A stretch of DNA of 64,000 bases from contig CAMYKW010000001.1 in NCBI GenBank assembly GCA_947259175.1, positions 81,897-145,896 of the forward strand. The letters run 5' to 3'. The stretch comes from an uncultured Gammaproteobacteria bacterium (GTDB lineage Bacteria > Pseudomonadota > Gammaproteobacteria > Arenicellales > JAANXG01). The notes beneath the pieces were generated by a model. That model was not told the origin of the DNA. It saw nothing but the letters and a program-made list of their open reading frames with translations, and did no database searches. Made by a program: the position numbers and the translations under genes. This document shows, one piece after another, positions 1 to 9,089 of this stretch (its first letter is position 1; each line of letters begins with the position of its first letter).

Positions 1-1178
1 TAACCGCGACGCCGATACCGCGCACTTTGAATATCGCATTATCCGGACTCCGGGAAATTTCAATCATCGCCACCCCTCCGAAGACCAGATTATCCATTAA
101 AACCTTCGTCCGCGAGTGGAACAAAGCCATGATACGCGAAGCGTGCCTTCGCGAATTGAGACGCGGTGGTCAAGTGTATTTCCTGCACAATGAAGTGCGG
201 ACCATGGAAAAGCTTCATCAAACCTTGGAACAATTGATTCCTGAAGCAGACATACAAATGGCGCATGGACAAATGCGTGAACGCGAACTCGAACAAATAA
301 TGAGCGATTTTTATCACCAGAGATTCAGCATATTGATATGCACCACGATCATTGAAAGCGGAATCGACATACCGACGGCAAACACCATTATTATCAATCG
401 CGCGGATCGTTTCGGTTTGGCTCAACTCCACCAGTTAAGGGGCCGCGTCGGCCGGTCACATCATCAGGCGTATGCATTCTTGCTAGTACCGCCGCTGCGC
501 ACGATTTCGGCTGATGCGGTAAAACGCCTGCAGGCCATTGAGTCGTTAGAAGATTTGGGCGCCGGTTTTGCGCTCGCATCCCATGATCTTGAGATACGCG
601 GAGCGGGAGAATTACTTGGCGAATCGCAAAGTGGGGCCATTGATGAAGTCGGATTTACAATGTACTCAGAGTTTCTCAATCGTTCTATCGCGACCATCAA
701 AGCCATAGACTCCGGTTCCACCAGTGAACCGGGCACGGGACGTTCAACGTTTGAAATCAATCTCCATATTCCCGCGCTGTTTCCCGACACCTACCTTCCT
801 GACGTTCACCTGCGACTGACCATGTACAAACGCATCTCCAACGTCGCCAGCCCGGAACAGTTACGGGAACTCGAAATTGAAGCGATAGACCGTTTCGGCC
901 TCTTACCGCAAGCAGCGAAATCCTTATTCCGTCTCACCGAACTGCGATTGCAACTGACTCCCCTGGGTGTCAATCGCGTCGACATCGGTCCAAAGGGCGG
1001 GCGGGTCGTCTTCGATGAAAATCCGAACGTCGACCCCAGCCGCATTATCGAGTTATTAAACTCCAGTCCGGAGAGCTACCAAATGGCCGATCCCACCACC
1101 CTCAGGCTCACGGGCGACTATTCCGATCCTGAAACCCGATTTGAGGCCATTCAAGACCTATCGCAGATGCTCAGTTAG
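1..1178 (+). CDS. mfd: Transcription-repair coupling factor Mfd, C-terminal part (5' truncated by window)
   Basis: The reading frame is open from base 3, and its first residues ([15 protein letters not shown]) are the conserved helicase motif III region of Mfd, so the gene starts outside the window. A TTG at 27 is not the start. About 391 residues are visible: the second RecA-like helicase lobe with motif V ([11 protein letters not shown]) and motif VI (QLRGRVGRS), the translocation-in-RecG region, and the C-terminal regulatory domain. Mfd is a cytosolic ATP-driven translocase that removes RNA polymerase stalled at DNA damage and recruits UvrA. The stop overlaps the end of the convergent def gene by four bases. 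Identification is firm; only the missing N-terminus is unknown. Confidence 0.96.
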   Translation, partial: TATPIPRTLNIALSGLREISIIATPPKTRLSIKTFVREWNKAMIREACLRELRRGGQVYFLHNEVRTMEKLHQTLEQLIPEADIQMAHGQMRERELEQIMSDFYHQRFSILICTTIIESGIDIPTANTIIINRADRFGLAQLHQLRGRVGRSHHQAYAFLLVPPLRTISADAVKRLQAIESLEDLGAGFALASHDLEIRGAGELLGESQSGAIDEVGFTMYSEFLNRSIATIKAIDSGSTSEPGTGRSTFEINLHIPALFPDTYLPDVHLRLTMYKRISNVASPEQLRELEIEAIDRFGLLPQAAKSLFRLTELRLQLTPLGVNRVDIGPKGGRVVFDENPNVDPSRIIELLNSSPESYQMADPTTLRLTGDYSDPETRFEAIQDLSQMLS

Positions 1179-1705
1179 CCGGCCTGCGCCAATTCAGGAA
1201 ACAGCACGTCTTCATAACCGAAATCACGCAGGTCGCCGATGCGCATTGGGTAGAGTATTCCGTCCAGGTGATCGCACTCATGCTGCACAACTCTGGCATG
1301 AAAGCCCTCCGCTTCCCACTCCAGCGCGGTTCCATATTGATCGAAACCGGTGTAGCGTATGCGCAGATAGCGGTCCACCTTGCCCCGCATCCCGGGGACG
1401 CTCAGACAGCCCTCCCACCCCGACTCGACTTCCGAGGAAATGAACTCGATGGAGGGATTGACGAGTACGGTCATTGGAATCGGCTCGACCTCAGGGTATC
1501 GAGGGTTACTCTGCAAACCGAAGATCACCACCCTCTGGGGAACGCCGATTTGCGGCGCCGCCAGACCGGCCCCATCCAGCGCCGCCATGGTATCCAACAT
1601 GTCGGCGATTAGATTCTCCAATTCCTCTGTCCCGAACTTCTTGACCGGCCGTGATACTTGCAACAGCCGCGGATCGCCCATCTTCAGTACTTGCCGAATA
1701 GCCAT
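1175..1705 (-). CDS. def: Peptide deformylase
   Basis: This 176-residue protein removes the formyl group from the initiator methionine of new proteins. All three class signatures are present: GAGLAAPQ (45-52), EGCLS (98-102) and HECDH (142-146). These give the metal ligands Cys100, His142 and His146 and the catalytic Glu143. The length is normal for a type I enzyme. It stands alone, convergent with mfd and divergent from csiV, not in the usual def-fmt pair, so the genome may hold a second copy. A TATAAT box lies 28-33 bases upstream of the ATG. Confidence 0.95.
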   Translation of the reverse strand: MAIRQVLKMGDPRLLQVSRPVKKFGTEELENLIADMLDTMAALDGAGLAAPQIGVPQRVVIFGLQSNPRYPEVEPIPMTVLVNPSIEFISSEVESGWEGCLSVPGMRGKVDRYLRIRYTGFDQYGTALEWEAEGFHARVVQHECDHLDGILYPMRIGDLRDFGYEDVLFPELAQAG

Positions 1706-1732
1706 GAGAATACTAAGGTTGCGTTAGCTGTT

Positions 1733-1760
1733 ATTATACTTGTGTTGATTTGCCTGCGAA
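1733..1760 (-). promoter_or_regulatory. Candidate sigma70 promoter of def
   Basis: On the minus strand a perfect TATAAT (1738-1733) is preceded by TTCGCA (1760-1755, four of six consensus bases) with a 16-base spacer. The predicted transcription start lies about 20 bases before the def ATG. The element lies in the 66-base gap between def and the divergent csiV start. Confidence 0.5.
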
Positions 1761-1771
1761 TTCACCCAGCC

Positions 1772-2386
1772 GTGAACGAATTTAAAACGATTCAGACATT
1801 TGGTCTGATCTTGATCTTATTGAGTGCGATGTCGGTCTCTGCACAGGCGCCCGATGAGAAAGCATATCTTATGGAAGTCGTCGTATTTGAGAACTTGGGG
1901 CCCGACTCCGCAGACAATGAGATTTTTGGGCAGGGTATCGATCTAAAACTCGTGGAAAATCCTCCGCGGGAACGTCCCGAGACCGAAGAACCCGAATTAA
2001 GTTATACGTCGACGGGAACCCTGGATAAAATCATCACCGCTCTACGCAACAGCGACCGTTTTAATCTTCTGACAAACCTGGCTTGGACGCAGCCGGCGAC
2101 CGATAAACAAGACGCGCCTGTAGTGTCTATTAACGAACCGGCATCTTTATCGGGCCACGTTTTGTTCTTTGCGAAAAAACTGTTATTCGTTGAACTGGAA
2201 CTGGGTTTTAATCGCCCATTGACGAATATTACCGGCACTACAGTCCCGTACTCTTCACCTTATTATCAAACCCCTGTTTACGTGATAGATGAAACGCGCC
2301 GTCTGAAACTGAATGAAATTCATTACTTCGATCACCCACGCTTTGGCGTTCTGGTGAAGGTGAGCCGCCACACTCCAGCTTCGTGA
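1772..2386 (+). CDS. csiV: CsiV-like periplasmic peptidoglycan-binding protein
   Basis: I start this at the GTG at 1772, which gives 204 residues beginning with a clear signal peptide: charged start, hydrophobic LILILLSAM core, and a likely cut after VSAQA. A longer frame begins at 1658, but that would overlap def and place the signal peptide internally. The mature protein begins with the LMEVVVFEN segment typical of the CsiV family and ends with the RLKLNEIHYFDHPRFGVLVKV segment that family members share. CsiV is a small periplasmic protein described in Shewanella and Vibrio; it is often encoded beside mfd, as here. The position next to mfd supports the call. Biochemical role in this organism is inferred only. 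Confidence 0.75.
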   Translation: MNEFKTIQTFGLILILLSAMSVSAQAPDEKAYLMEVVVFENLGPDSADNEIFGQGIDLKLVENPPRERPETEEPELSYTSTGTLDKIITALRNSDRFNLLTNLAWTQPATDKQDAPVVSINEPASLSGHVLFFAKKLLFVELELGFNRPLTNITGTTVPYSSPYYQTPVYVIDETRRLKLNEIHYFDHPRFGVLVKVSRHTPAS

Positions 2387-2495
2387 AGCAGTTCCGGGGA
2401 CTCCCAAAATTATTGCGGCTGTTCCGTATTTGTGTCGCGATGAACATGCGGTAACCAGCCGTGGAATGCGCATAATGCGAAAAACTGCGTTAGTT

Positions 2496-3278
2496 TTATC
2501 CAGGTCGTATTGGATCAGGTAACGTATACGCCAGATCCTCGGCCTTGGGTACTGCGGCAAACAGCATACTCAGCAATCGATCCACCCCGTGGGCATACAC
2601 GGTCTCGATCTCCGTTGCGGTCACTACACCTTGACCGCGGCCCGCAGCGTGATTCACCACCAGCGCCATACACGCGTAACACAGACCCAACTCCCGGGCT
2701 AAAGCCGCCTCCGGCATTCCCGTCATTCCGACAATATCGGCTCCGTCCCGCTCCAATTTATTTATTTCCGCTTTGGTTTCCAGTCGCGGTCCCTGGGTAG
2801 CCGCATAGGTGCCGCCGGCGACGATTTCGATTTCCGCTTCCCCGGCGCTGCGGATCAATACTTGCCTCAACTCGTCGCAGTATGGATATGTGAAGTCGAT
2901 GTGAGTAACCGGGTCATGGTCTTCGAAAAACGTATGTTCACGGTTTCGTGTGTAATCCAGAATCTGGTCTGGAATAACGATCACTCCAGGCCCATATCGG
3001 TTTCCAATTCCGCCCACGGTTGCAAGGGAAATGACCACCCGCGCTTCAGCACTCTTCAGCGCCCACAGATTTGCTCGGTAGTTTATTTCGTGGGGCGCGA
3101 TTGAATGCTCCTGACCATGCCGCGCCATAACCACGACTTGAGTGCCCCCTCGCGAAAATTGAATCAGGCTGCCGGAGACGGGCCCATAAGGTGTATTCTG
3201 GATGTCGACCAAACAGGCATCATCGGCCGATTGAAATCGGTTTAATCCGGACCCGACAATAACCCCGACGATCCCCAT
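2496..3278 (-). CDS. S-methyl-5'-thioinosine/thioadenosine phosphorylase
   Basis: This 260-residue enzyme belongs to the PNP/MTAP nucleoside phosphorylase family and cleaves a methylthio-nucleoside with phosphate to methylthioribose-1-phosphate plus a free base. The phosphate-binding start (GVIVGSGL), SLATVGGIG (84-92) and GMTGMPEA (184-191) are clear. In the base-binding loop the residue is Asn209 (ALVVNHAAG). Adenine-specific MTAPs carry Asp there, so the loop suggests a 6-oxopurine (inosine-type) substrate, as in the Pseudomonas methylthioinosine phosphorylase. The ATG at 3278 overlaps the hpt stop by one base, so the two are translationally coupled: the hypoxanthine released would be reused by Hpt. 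A longer frame to 3344 exists but lies inside hpt. Confidence 0.85.
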   Translation of the reverse strand: MGIVGVIVGSGLNRFQSADDACLVDIQNTPYGPVSGSLIQFSRGGTQVVVMARHGQEHSIAPHEINYRANLWALKSAEARVVISLATVGGIGNRYGPGVIVIPDQILDYTRNREHTFFEDHDPVTHIDFTYPYCDELRQVLIRSAGEAEIEIVAGGTYAATQGPRLETKAEINKLERDGADIVGMTGMPEAALARELGLCYACMALVVNHAAGRGQGVVTATEIETVYAHGVDRLLSMLFAAVPKAEDLAYTLPDPIRPG

Positions 3279-3829
3279 TAAGCTTCGGCGAGGGCGTACA
3301 CCTCGGGTAAGTTTCTGAACCGCCCCCGGTAATCCATTCCGCACCCGAAGACGTAACGATCCGGGACCTCTAAACCGTAAAAGTCGACCGATGTCGCCGC
3401 CGCGGGTTTTTGCTTTTTTACCAACACGGCCTTAAACGTACGATGTGCCCCCTGCTCTTTCAGACGCTTTTCTATTTCCATGAGCGTAGTGCCTTCGTCA
3501 AGTATATCGTCCACGATCAGCACTACCCGACCTTTAACTTCGCCATAAACTTGCGACAACCAGTCCAAATCCCCCCCATGGGTTTGATCCCGGTACCGCG
3601 ACACATGGACATAGCTGAGTTCACAGGGAATTTGGAGTTTTGAAAGTAACCGCCCCGCTACAACAATACCCCCGATCAAGACACATACTACCAGCGGAGA
3701 TTGCCCTTTTAGAGCAACATTTATTTGTTCGGCGAGCCTGTCAAAGGCGCGTTCGACCTGTCCAGCATCGTACAGCAACTCGGCGTTTTCAACTATTTCG
3801 TCAGGCCCGGCCAGCCAATCATTTGTCAT
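3278..3829 (-). CDS. hpt: Hypoxanthine-guanine phosphoribosyltransferase
   Basis: This purine salvage enzyme joins hypoxanthine or guanine to PRPP. From the ATG at 3829 it has 183 residues, close to the Pseudomonas-type Hpt. The PRPP-binding motif is VLIVDDILDEGTT and the purine-contacting segment (VDFYGLEVPDRYVFGCGMDY) is near the C-terminus. Upstream in-frame ATGs at 3847 and 3853 are possible starts but would overlap manC; the MTNDW start aligns best with the family. It follows manC by four bases, so it is probably the tail of the polysaccharide transcript, and it overlaps the phosphorylase gene by one base. Confidence 0.9.
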   Translation of the reverse strand: MTNDWLAGPDEIVENAELLYDAGQVERAFDRLAEQINVALKGQSPLVVCVLIGGIVVAGRLLSKLQIPCELSYVHVSRYRDQTHGGDLDWLSQVYGEVKGRVVLIVDDILDEGTTLMEIEKRLKEQGAHRTFKAVLVKKQKPAAATSVDFYGLEVPDRYVFGCGMDYRGRFRNLPEVYALAEA

Positions 3830-3833
3830 GTCG

Positions 3834-5246
3834 TCAGACTCTGCCATAGTCATCTTCAAATCGGACAATATCGTCTTCTCCAAGGTAGGACCCAGTCTGC
3901 ACCTCGACCACCTCCAACGGCGCTTCTCCCAAATTCGCGAGTTTATGTTTTGTATCCACTGGGATGTAAGTCGATTCATTCGGCTTCAATATCAGGTTTT
4001 GCTCTCCGCACGTCACATTGGCCACCCCGCTGACGACGACCCAGTGCTCCGAGCGTTGCCGGTGAAGTTGAAGCGAGATGCTGCTGCCGGGGTTAATTAT
4101 CAGCCGTTTAACCTGGAAGCCGTTGCCGCTGTCTAAAGTCCGGAAACTACCCCATGGCCGATACACCCTTGTATGCACCACTGCTTCGGAACGATTGCGA
4201 TTATGCAGCTCCTGAACAATAGCCTTGACCTCCTGATCGTGACGCTTGTCGGCGACCAGTATCGCATCATCAGTCTCTATGATTACCGCGTTCTCTATGC
4301 CTATCGCGGCAACGAGCCGCTGTTCGGAGCGAATATAAGTATTCTTAACGCCGCGGGTGATCACGTCTCCCTGGGTGACATTGCCCTCCTGATCGGCATT
4401 CATGACTTTTTCCATCTGAGACCAACTGCCTACGTCGCTCCAAGTCGTATCCAACGGCACAACTACCGCATTATCGGTATTTTCCATAACGGCATAATCG
4501 ATGGAATCGCGTTGGCATTTAGAAAACGGTACCGGATCGATGCGGGTAAATCTCGTTTCCTGAGAAATATTCTCTGTCGCCTCGACGCATCTCTGGTATA
4601 TCTCAGGACGCCATCTCTTAATTTCGTCGAGATAGACGTCGTTACGGAATACAAACATCCCGCTATTCCAGAAATAATCACCGCTCCTCACGAGTTCGTC
4701 CGCCACGGCCTGGTCTGGTTTTTCCAGAAACCGGTCAACGCTATAACAACCGCCGCCGTCCAATGTTTTGCCTCTTTGAATATAGCCATATCCGGTTTCC
4801 GGGCGGTCCGGCACGATTCCGAAGGTAACTAATTTACCTTGCGCGGCGTTTTGCGCAGCGATTTTGGTAGCGTTAAGAAATACGTCGTCACTCCTTATGA
4901 GGTGATCAGACGGCAGCACCAACAATGTCACCACCCCGTATAACTGTTTCGAATAAAGCGCGGCGACGGTAATTGCCGGGGCGGTATTCAACGCCTTGGG
5001 TTCGAGCACGATTTCCACCCGGTCCGCACCACGACTCGCAAGTTGGTCCGAAACCAGGAATCGATGATCTTCGTTACAGAGCACCATCATATGGTCTCCC
5101 GTCGCTACGCGGCGGGCCCGCTCCACGGTTTGCTGCAACAAGGTTTCAGGCCCCGTGAGATCGTGAAACTGCTTGGGAAACAAGTGGCGCGAAACCGGCC
5201 ACAGCCTGCTACCTGAGCCACCCGATAAAATAACTGGAACCAGCAC
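3834..5246 (-). CDS. manC: Mannose-1-phosphate guanylyltransferase / mannose-6-phosphate isomerase
   Basis: A bifunctional 470-residue enzyme that supplies GDP-mannose. The N-terminal nucleotidyltransferase domain carries the signature GGSGSRLWPVSR followed by PKQF. The C-terminal cupin (about 385-455, starting YRPWGSF) is the type II phosphomannose isomerase domain. Length and domain order match AlgA/ManC. The start is GTG at 5246, three bases after the wbpM-like gene, so it is the last sugar gene of the locus. GDP-mannose would feed Gmd, encoded upstream in the same locus, or a mannosyltransferase. The isomerase part could be sufficient for making mannose-6-phosphate from fructose-6-phosphate. 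Confidence 0.95.
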   Translation of the reverse strand: MLVPVILSGGSGSRLWPVSRHLFPKQFHDLTGPETLLQQTVERARRVATGDHMMVLCNEDHRFLVSDQLASRGADRVEIVLEPKALNTAPAITVAALYSKQLYGVVTLLVLPSDHLIRSDDVFLNATKIAAQNAAQGKLVTFGIVPDRPETGYGYIQRGKTLDGGGCYSVDRFLEKPDQAVADELVRSGDYFWNSGMFVFRNDVYLDEIKRWRPEIYQRCVEATENISQETRFTRIDPVPFSKCQRDSIDYAVMENTDNAVVVPLDTTWSDVGSWSQMEKVMNADQEGNVTQGDVITRGVKNTYIRSEQRLVAAIGIENAVIIETDDAILVADKRHDQEVKAIVQELHNRNRSEAVVHTRVYRPWGSFRTLDSGNGFQVKRLIINPGSSISLQLHRQRSEHWVVVSGVANVTCGEQNLILKPNESTYIPVDTKHKLANLGEAPLEVVEVQTGSYLGEDDIVRFEDDYGRV

Positions 5247-5249
5247 GTA

Positions 5250-7166
5250 TTATCCCCCGATCGTATCGCCGGCTATCAATTTCTGCGCATCAGGAGTGTG
5301 CTGATTTCGTTCCCCGCGGGAGAACTCGGGAACCAGGTGAGTCAACAAATCCTCCAAGCCCTCTTCGTCAAAAGCTTTAACAGCGTGCTCCATGCGTGTA
5401 ATTATGGGTGCAACGACTTTCCATTCAACTTTCCTGCTTGACGCAAGTAGTATCTTGTCATGATCGGTGTCGCTAAGCGGTTCTTCCGAGTGAAACAATT
5501 CCTCGTAGAGTTTCTCGCCGGGGCGCAGTCCGGTGTAAACAACAGCGACGTCGTCACCCGGAATCTTACCGGAAAGCTTGATCATCTGTTCGGCCAGGTA
5601 GCGTACTTTTATGGGTTCGCCCATATCCAATACATATATTCCACCACCGTTACCCACCGTACTCGCCTCGAGAATTAATTGCGTAGCTTCAGTGATCGTC
5701 ATGAAGTAACGGGTGACGTCCGGATGGGTGACGGTAACCGGACCACCCTCTCTAATCTGTCGCTGAAACAGTGGAACGACACTGCCTGCAGAGCCTAGAA
5801 CGTTGCCGAATCTCACGGTGACGTACCTTGTATTGCACTGCGTGTCGAGCGCTTGGCAATATATTTCAGCGACGCGCTTACAGGTGCCCATCAAGCTGCT
5901 GGGATTCACCGCCTTGTCCGTGGATATCAAAACGAATGTCTCGCAGTCGCACTCCGTAGCCTGCCTGGCGACAACACATGATCCGATCACGTTGTTTTTC
6001 ACCGCTTCTCTGAGTTGCCCTTCCAGTAACGGGACGTGTTTGAAAGCCGCCGCGTGAAACACGACATCAGGAGCGTAACGCTGAAACACGTTGTTCACCG
6101 CGGCTTGATCACATACGTCCCCTAAAATCGCCACACAATTCAGTTGCGGGCTGTTTCGCGTCAACTCTTGCTCGATCTGGTAGAGATTGAATTCGCTGTT
6201 TTCGAACAAAACGAGATTCTTGGGGGACACATTAACCAGCTGACGGCACAATTCACTGCCAATCGAACCGCCCGCTCCCGTTACCAGCACTACCTTATCT
6301 TTCAAACCATACTTTATTTGTCGCCAATCCAGTTGTACGGGATCCCTGCCCAACAGGTCATCTATTCGCACCTGCCGCATATCGCTAAGACTTACGTGCC
6401 CCGTCACGATATCATTTATCGCCGGGAGCGTTCTGAATTCTATTCCGGTTCGTTCACACAGCCCTACGATTCGCTGCATTTGTTTGTCGGTTGCGCTCGG
6501 CACCGCGATCAATATCAAATCGATATTCCAGCGATCCGATAGGTCTCCGATAACGTCACACGAACCCACCACGCGTATGCCATGAATTTCCTTGCCGCCT
6601 TTTGCCGGGTCATCATCTACAAATGCAACAGGCTCGCATATTCTTGTTGTATTACGGCGCAGATCCCTGACGAGTTGCTCACCGGCTGCGCCGGCGCCGA
6701 CCACCAGGGCACGTTTTTCAACTGCGGTGCTCAACTGTTGGTCTTTTATCATTCTAAATACCAACCGCGAACCGCATAACACGCCGGCCAGCAGAATGGC
6801 GTAAAGAATGAATACCGACCTGGGAACATATTCGAGCCGGGTAATGAGAAATATAACCAGCGCAACCAGCGTTGTTCCCACAACCACCGATTTGAGTATA
6901 CGCACCAGATCAGGCAGCGATGTGAAGCGCCATACGCCCCGGTGAGTGCCAAACAAGACCAACACCACTCCCTGGGCGCAGATTACCCACGGTAGCACCA
7001 CAAACGCCTGATGCAGAAACTCTTGCGGAATATCACTCAGGTTGTAGCGCAGCCAGTAGGCCGAAAGCCACGCCAACGGGATCATCAAGAGATCATGCAG
7101 CATGACCTGCCAGCGATAGCGAACGCTGCGCAAATGCCTTCTCAGATTTACCAGGCGCTGTTTCAT
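5250..7166 (-). CDS. wbpM: Membrane-bound UDP-sugar 4,6-dehydratase, WbpM/PglF family
   Basis: This 638-residue protein has four hydrophobic segments in its first ~140 residues, a CoA-binding-like Rossmann domain (about 150-260, VVGAGAAGEQL) and a C-terminal SDR domain with GAGGSIG (297-303). The large WbpM type uses Met in place of the usual SDR tyrosine, and here the triad region reads STDKAV (415-420) and M426-x3-K430, exactly as in that type. Such enzymes convert UDP-GlcNAc to UDP-4-keto-6-deoxy-GlcNAc at the inner membrane, the first step to QuiNAc or FucNAc. It follows wbpL by one base; the order wbpV-like, wbpL, wbpM matches Pseudomonas aeruginosa O6-type loci. Confidence 0.93.
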   Translation of the reverse strand: MKQRLVNLRRHLRSVRYRWQVMLHDLLMIPLAWLSAYWLRYNLSDIPQEFLHQAFVVLPWVICAQGVVLVLFGTHRGVWRFTSLPDLVRILKSVVVGTTLVALVIFLITRLEYVPRSVFILYAILLAGVLCGSRLVFRMIKDQQLSTAVEKRALVVGAGAAGEQLVRDLRRNTTRICEPVAFVDDDPAKGGKEIHGIRVVGSCDVIGDLSDRWNIDLILIAVPSATDKQMQRIVGLCERTGIEFRTLPAINDIVTGHVSLSDMRQVRIDDLLGRDPVQLDWRQIKYGLKDKVVLVTGAGGSIGSELCRQLVNVSPKNLVLFENSEFNLYQIEQELTRNSPQLNCVAILGDVCDQAAVNNVFQRYAPDVVFHAAAFKHVPLLEGQLREAVKNNVIGSCVVARQATECDCETFVLISTDKAVNPSSLMGTCKRVAEIYCQALDTQCNTRYVTVRFGNVLGSAGSVVPLFQRQIREGGPVTVTHPDVTRYFMTITEATQLILEASTVGNGGGIYVLDMGEPIKVRYLAEQMIKLSGKIPGDDVAVVYTGLRPGEKLYEELFHSEEPLSDTDHDKILLASSRKVEWKVVAPIITRMEHAVKAFDEEGLEDLLTHLVPEFSRGERNQHTPDAQKLIAGDTIGG

Positions 7167-7167
7167 T

Positions 7168-8199
7168 TTACTCGGCGACAGCGAGATCTTTTTTAAGCAC
7201 GATCACCGCTAGTATAGCGAGCACCAGCAGTCCCAGCGGCAACCATAAATAAACCGGGCGCACATGAAGCATTTCCAGCGTTCCGAGGATCGCCATGATT
7301 ACCGAAGCAGCGATAACCACAAGTGTGACTTGTGCGTGGCTCCATCCCGCGATGACTGCGCGTTGATAAAAATGTTCACGGTGTGCCCGCCAGAATTTTT
7401 TTCTTTGCAGGATTCTCTTGACCAGGGTGGCAGTGGCATCCGCTAAAAATACTCCAAATAGCAGTAAAAATGCTCCAAATGGGATTCGATGCGTCTGATA
7501 CGCAACCAACGCCATTGCGGCAAAAACGCCACCAAGGGTCGAGCTGCCCACATCGCCCATGAATATACGCGCCGGCGCCCAATTCCAAACCAAGAATCCG
7601 AGTGAGGCCGCCATTATTACATAACTGCACAAGGCCATCACGTGGTCCTCGTGAATCGTGAACCAGATGCCCAGGACGCAGCCTGCGATTGCAGCCTGTG
7701 CCGCCGCAATCCCATCAATACCGTCCATAAAATTATATAAGTTGGTCATCCACAAAAACCAAAACAGAGTCATTGGGGCTGCGAGCGAAAGCAATGAAAT
7801 TGTGTTTCCCGCGATCTCCAAATGCGTAAACGTACCGATAGTGCCCAAGACCGCCAGTCCCCCGATAGTCTGGGCGGCTATGCGTAGAAGGACATGAAGT
7901 CCATACCTGTCGTCGAGCCATCCCACTGCTCCCAGCAAGACGACAACGAGTAAAAGTCCCGTCGAAACTCCCCTGTCATATGAGTTGGTCAACCAAATCG
8001 CAACGAGTGCGATCAGCACTGGAAGAATGATCCCGAGCCCGCCACCCCTCGGAGTATCGACCGTGTGTGAACTGCGCTCATTGGGACTATCCATGATGCC
8101 GGATCGCATCGCATAATTCTTCGCCGCCCAGGTGACGATAACGGCGAGCAGGAAGCCGCCGAGAATCGCAACTATCAAATATGGAACGAAGTGTCCCAA
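7168..8199 (-). CDS. wbpL: Polyprenyl-phosphate sugar-1-phosphate transferase, WbpL/WecA family
   Basis: An integral membrane protein of 343 residues with about ten hydrophobic segments. Family motifs are clear: SPNERSSHTVDTPRGGGLG near residue 45, NFMDGIDGIA in the middle, and FMGDVGSSTLGG later. Enzymes of this family move a sugar-1-phosphate (FucNAc, QuiNAc or GlcNAc) from a UDP donor to undecaprenyl phosphate and so start O-antigen or exopolysaccharide chains. The start is a TTG at 8199, two bases after the preceding gene. Next to wbpM and a wbpV-like reductase, QuiNAc-1-P or FucNAc-1-P is the likely first sugar; the exact donor cannot be read from sequence. Confidence 0.9.
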   Translation of the reverse strand: MGHFVPYLIVAILGGFLLAVIVTWAAKNYAMRSGIMDSPNERSSHTVDTPRGGGLGIILPVLIALVAIWLTNSYDRGVSTGLLLVVVLLGAVGWLDDRYGLHVLLRIAAQTIGGLAVLGTIGTFTHLEIAGNTISLLSLAAPMTLFWFLWMTNLYNFMDGIDGIAAAQAAIAGCVLGIWFTIHEDHVMALCSYVIMAASLGFLVWNWAPARIFMGDVGSSTLGGVFAAMALVAYQTHRIPFGAFLLLFGVFLADATATLVKRILQRKKFWRAHREHFYQRAVIAGWSHAQVTLVVIAASVIMAILGTLEMLHVRPVYLWLPLGLLVLAILAVIVLKKDLAVAE

Positions 8200-8201
8200 A
8201 C

Positions 8202-9089
8202 TTAGTTTGCTTTTAAGTCTTGATCGGGATCGAGGAGAAACGCCGCGGGACGATAGCCGAAGTCCGACGTCGCCTGCTGATGGCTAAAGCACAAATCAGT
8301 ATTCATGCGATCTGCAACGTCCGGTGAATAGGATGTTGCATTGTTGACCAATGACATACACCTCAGTGCCGTACGATAAAGGCTCACCGGCAAATGCACA
8401 ATTCGTGTTCGTTGATTAAGTCCTGCGAAGATTCGCCCGACCATTTCCCGATAAGTCAGCATCTCACCACCGCTGAGATTGTAAGTACGATTATTCGATC
8501 TCTCATTGTCCATAACACTTATGCATGAGTCCGCGAGATCCTTGGCATGAACAGGCTGCCGCTTCCCCTGGGCCTTCCCGGCAACCGCAAAAAAACCAAA
8601 TTTTCGAATAAATCCCGCTATCGTGGTGATGTTTCGGTCTCGTCCAAAACCGTAAATGAGCGTTGGCCGGAACAGCGTAAGATCCACACCGCTCTCGCGG
8701 CACTGGACTTGACATTCCCTTTCCGCCTGCTGCAATTTGTCGGCAATTGCCCGTTCACCGGGGTCGCGCGTATCCGACTTGGTTTCAGCGCTGGTCGAAC
8801 TGAATGCGATCACCCGTCTGGTTCCATTGCCGATAAACAAAGGCAAACTCCTCGGCAACAGCCATAATGGGGCCGCGTGTATAAGTACTTCGGCGCGGGG
8901 TAGTCCGTCGGCAACGGAAACACCGTCGAGATCGATTTTAAGCCAGTTTATATTTCCAGCGATCGGCGTTTCCCGCCTGTCCCTGCTCACCGCATGAACG
9001 GTTACACCGAGTTCGGCCAGGGACGGCAGCAATGGAAAACCGACGATCCCAGTCGCCCCGGTAACGACTACACTTCCGCGATGTGCCAA
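8202..9089 (-). CDS. NAD-dependent epimerase/dehydratase (WbpV-like extended SDR)
   Basis: A 295-residue Rossmann protein beginning with VVVTGATGIVGFPLL, the nucleotide-binding loop. It has the extended-SDR layout seen in UDP-sugar 4-ketoreductases such as WbpV, and sits just before wbpL and wbpM, as wbpV does in Pseudomonas. It would reduce the WbpM keto product to UDP-QuiNAc or UDP-FucNAc. One oddity: where the catalytic YxxxK normally lies, the sequence reads AIADKLQQAE, with the lysine but no tyrosine four residues before it. The protein may be an atypical SDR that uses another residue, or may act on a different substrate. The TTG start at 9089 abuts the stop of the gene before it. Confidence 0.7.
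   Translation of the reverse strand: MAHRGSVVVTGATGIVGFPLLPSLAELGVTVHAVSRDRRETPIAGNINWLKIDLDGVSVADGLPRAEVLIHAAPLWLLPRSLPLFIGNGTRRVIAFSSTSAETKSDTRDPGERAIADKLQQAERECQVQCRESGVDLTLFRPTLIYGFGRDRNITTIAGFIRKFGFFAVAGKAQGKRQPVHAKDLADSCISVMDNERSNNRTYNLSGGEMLTYREMVGRIFAGLNQRTRIVHLPVSLYRTALRCMSLVNNATSYSPDVADRMNTDLCFSHQQATSDFGYRPAAFLLDPDQDLKAN

Noticed and set aside
2481..2497. AAAACT/AGTTTT hairpin after csiV as a terminator
   Set aside because: The six-base AT-rich stem is weak, overlaps the stop of the opposite gene and has no T-run beyond the stem.
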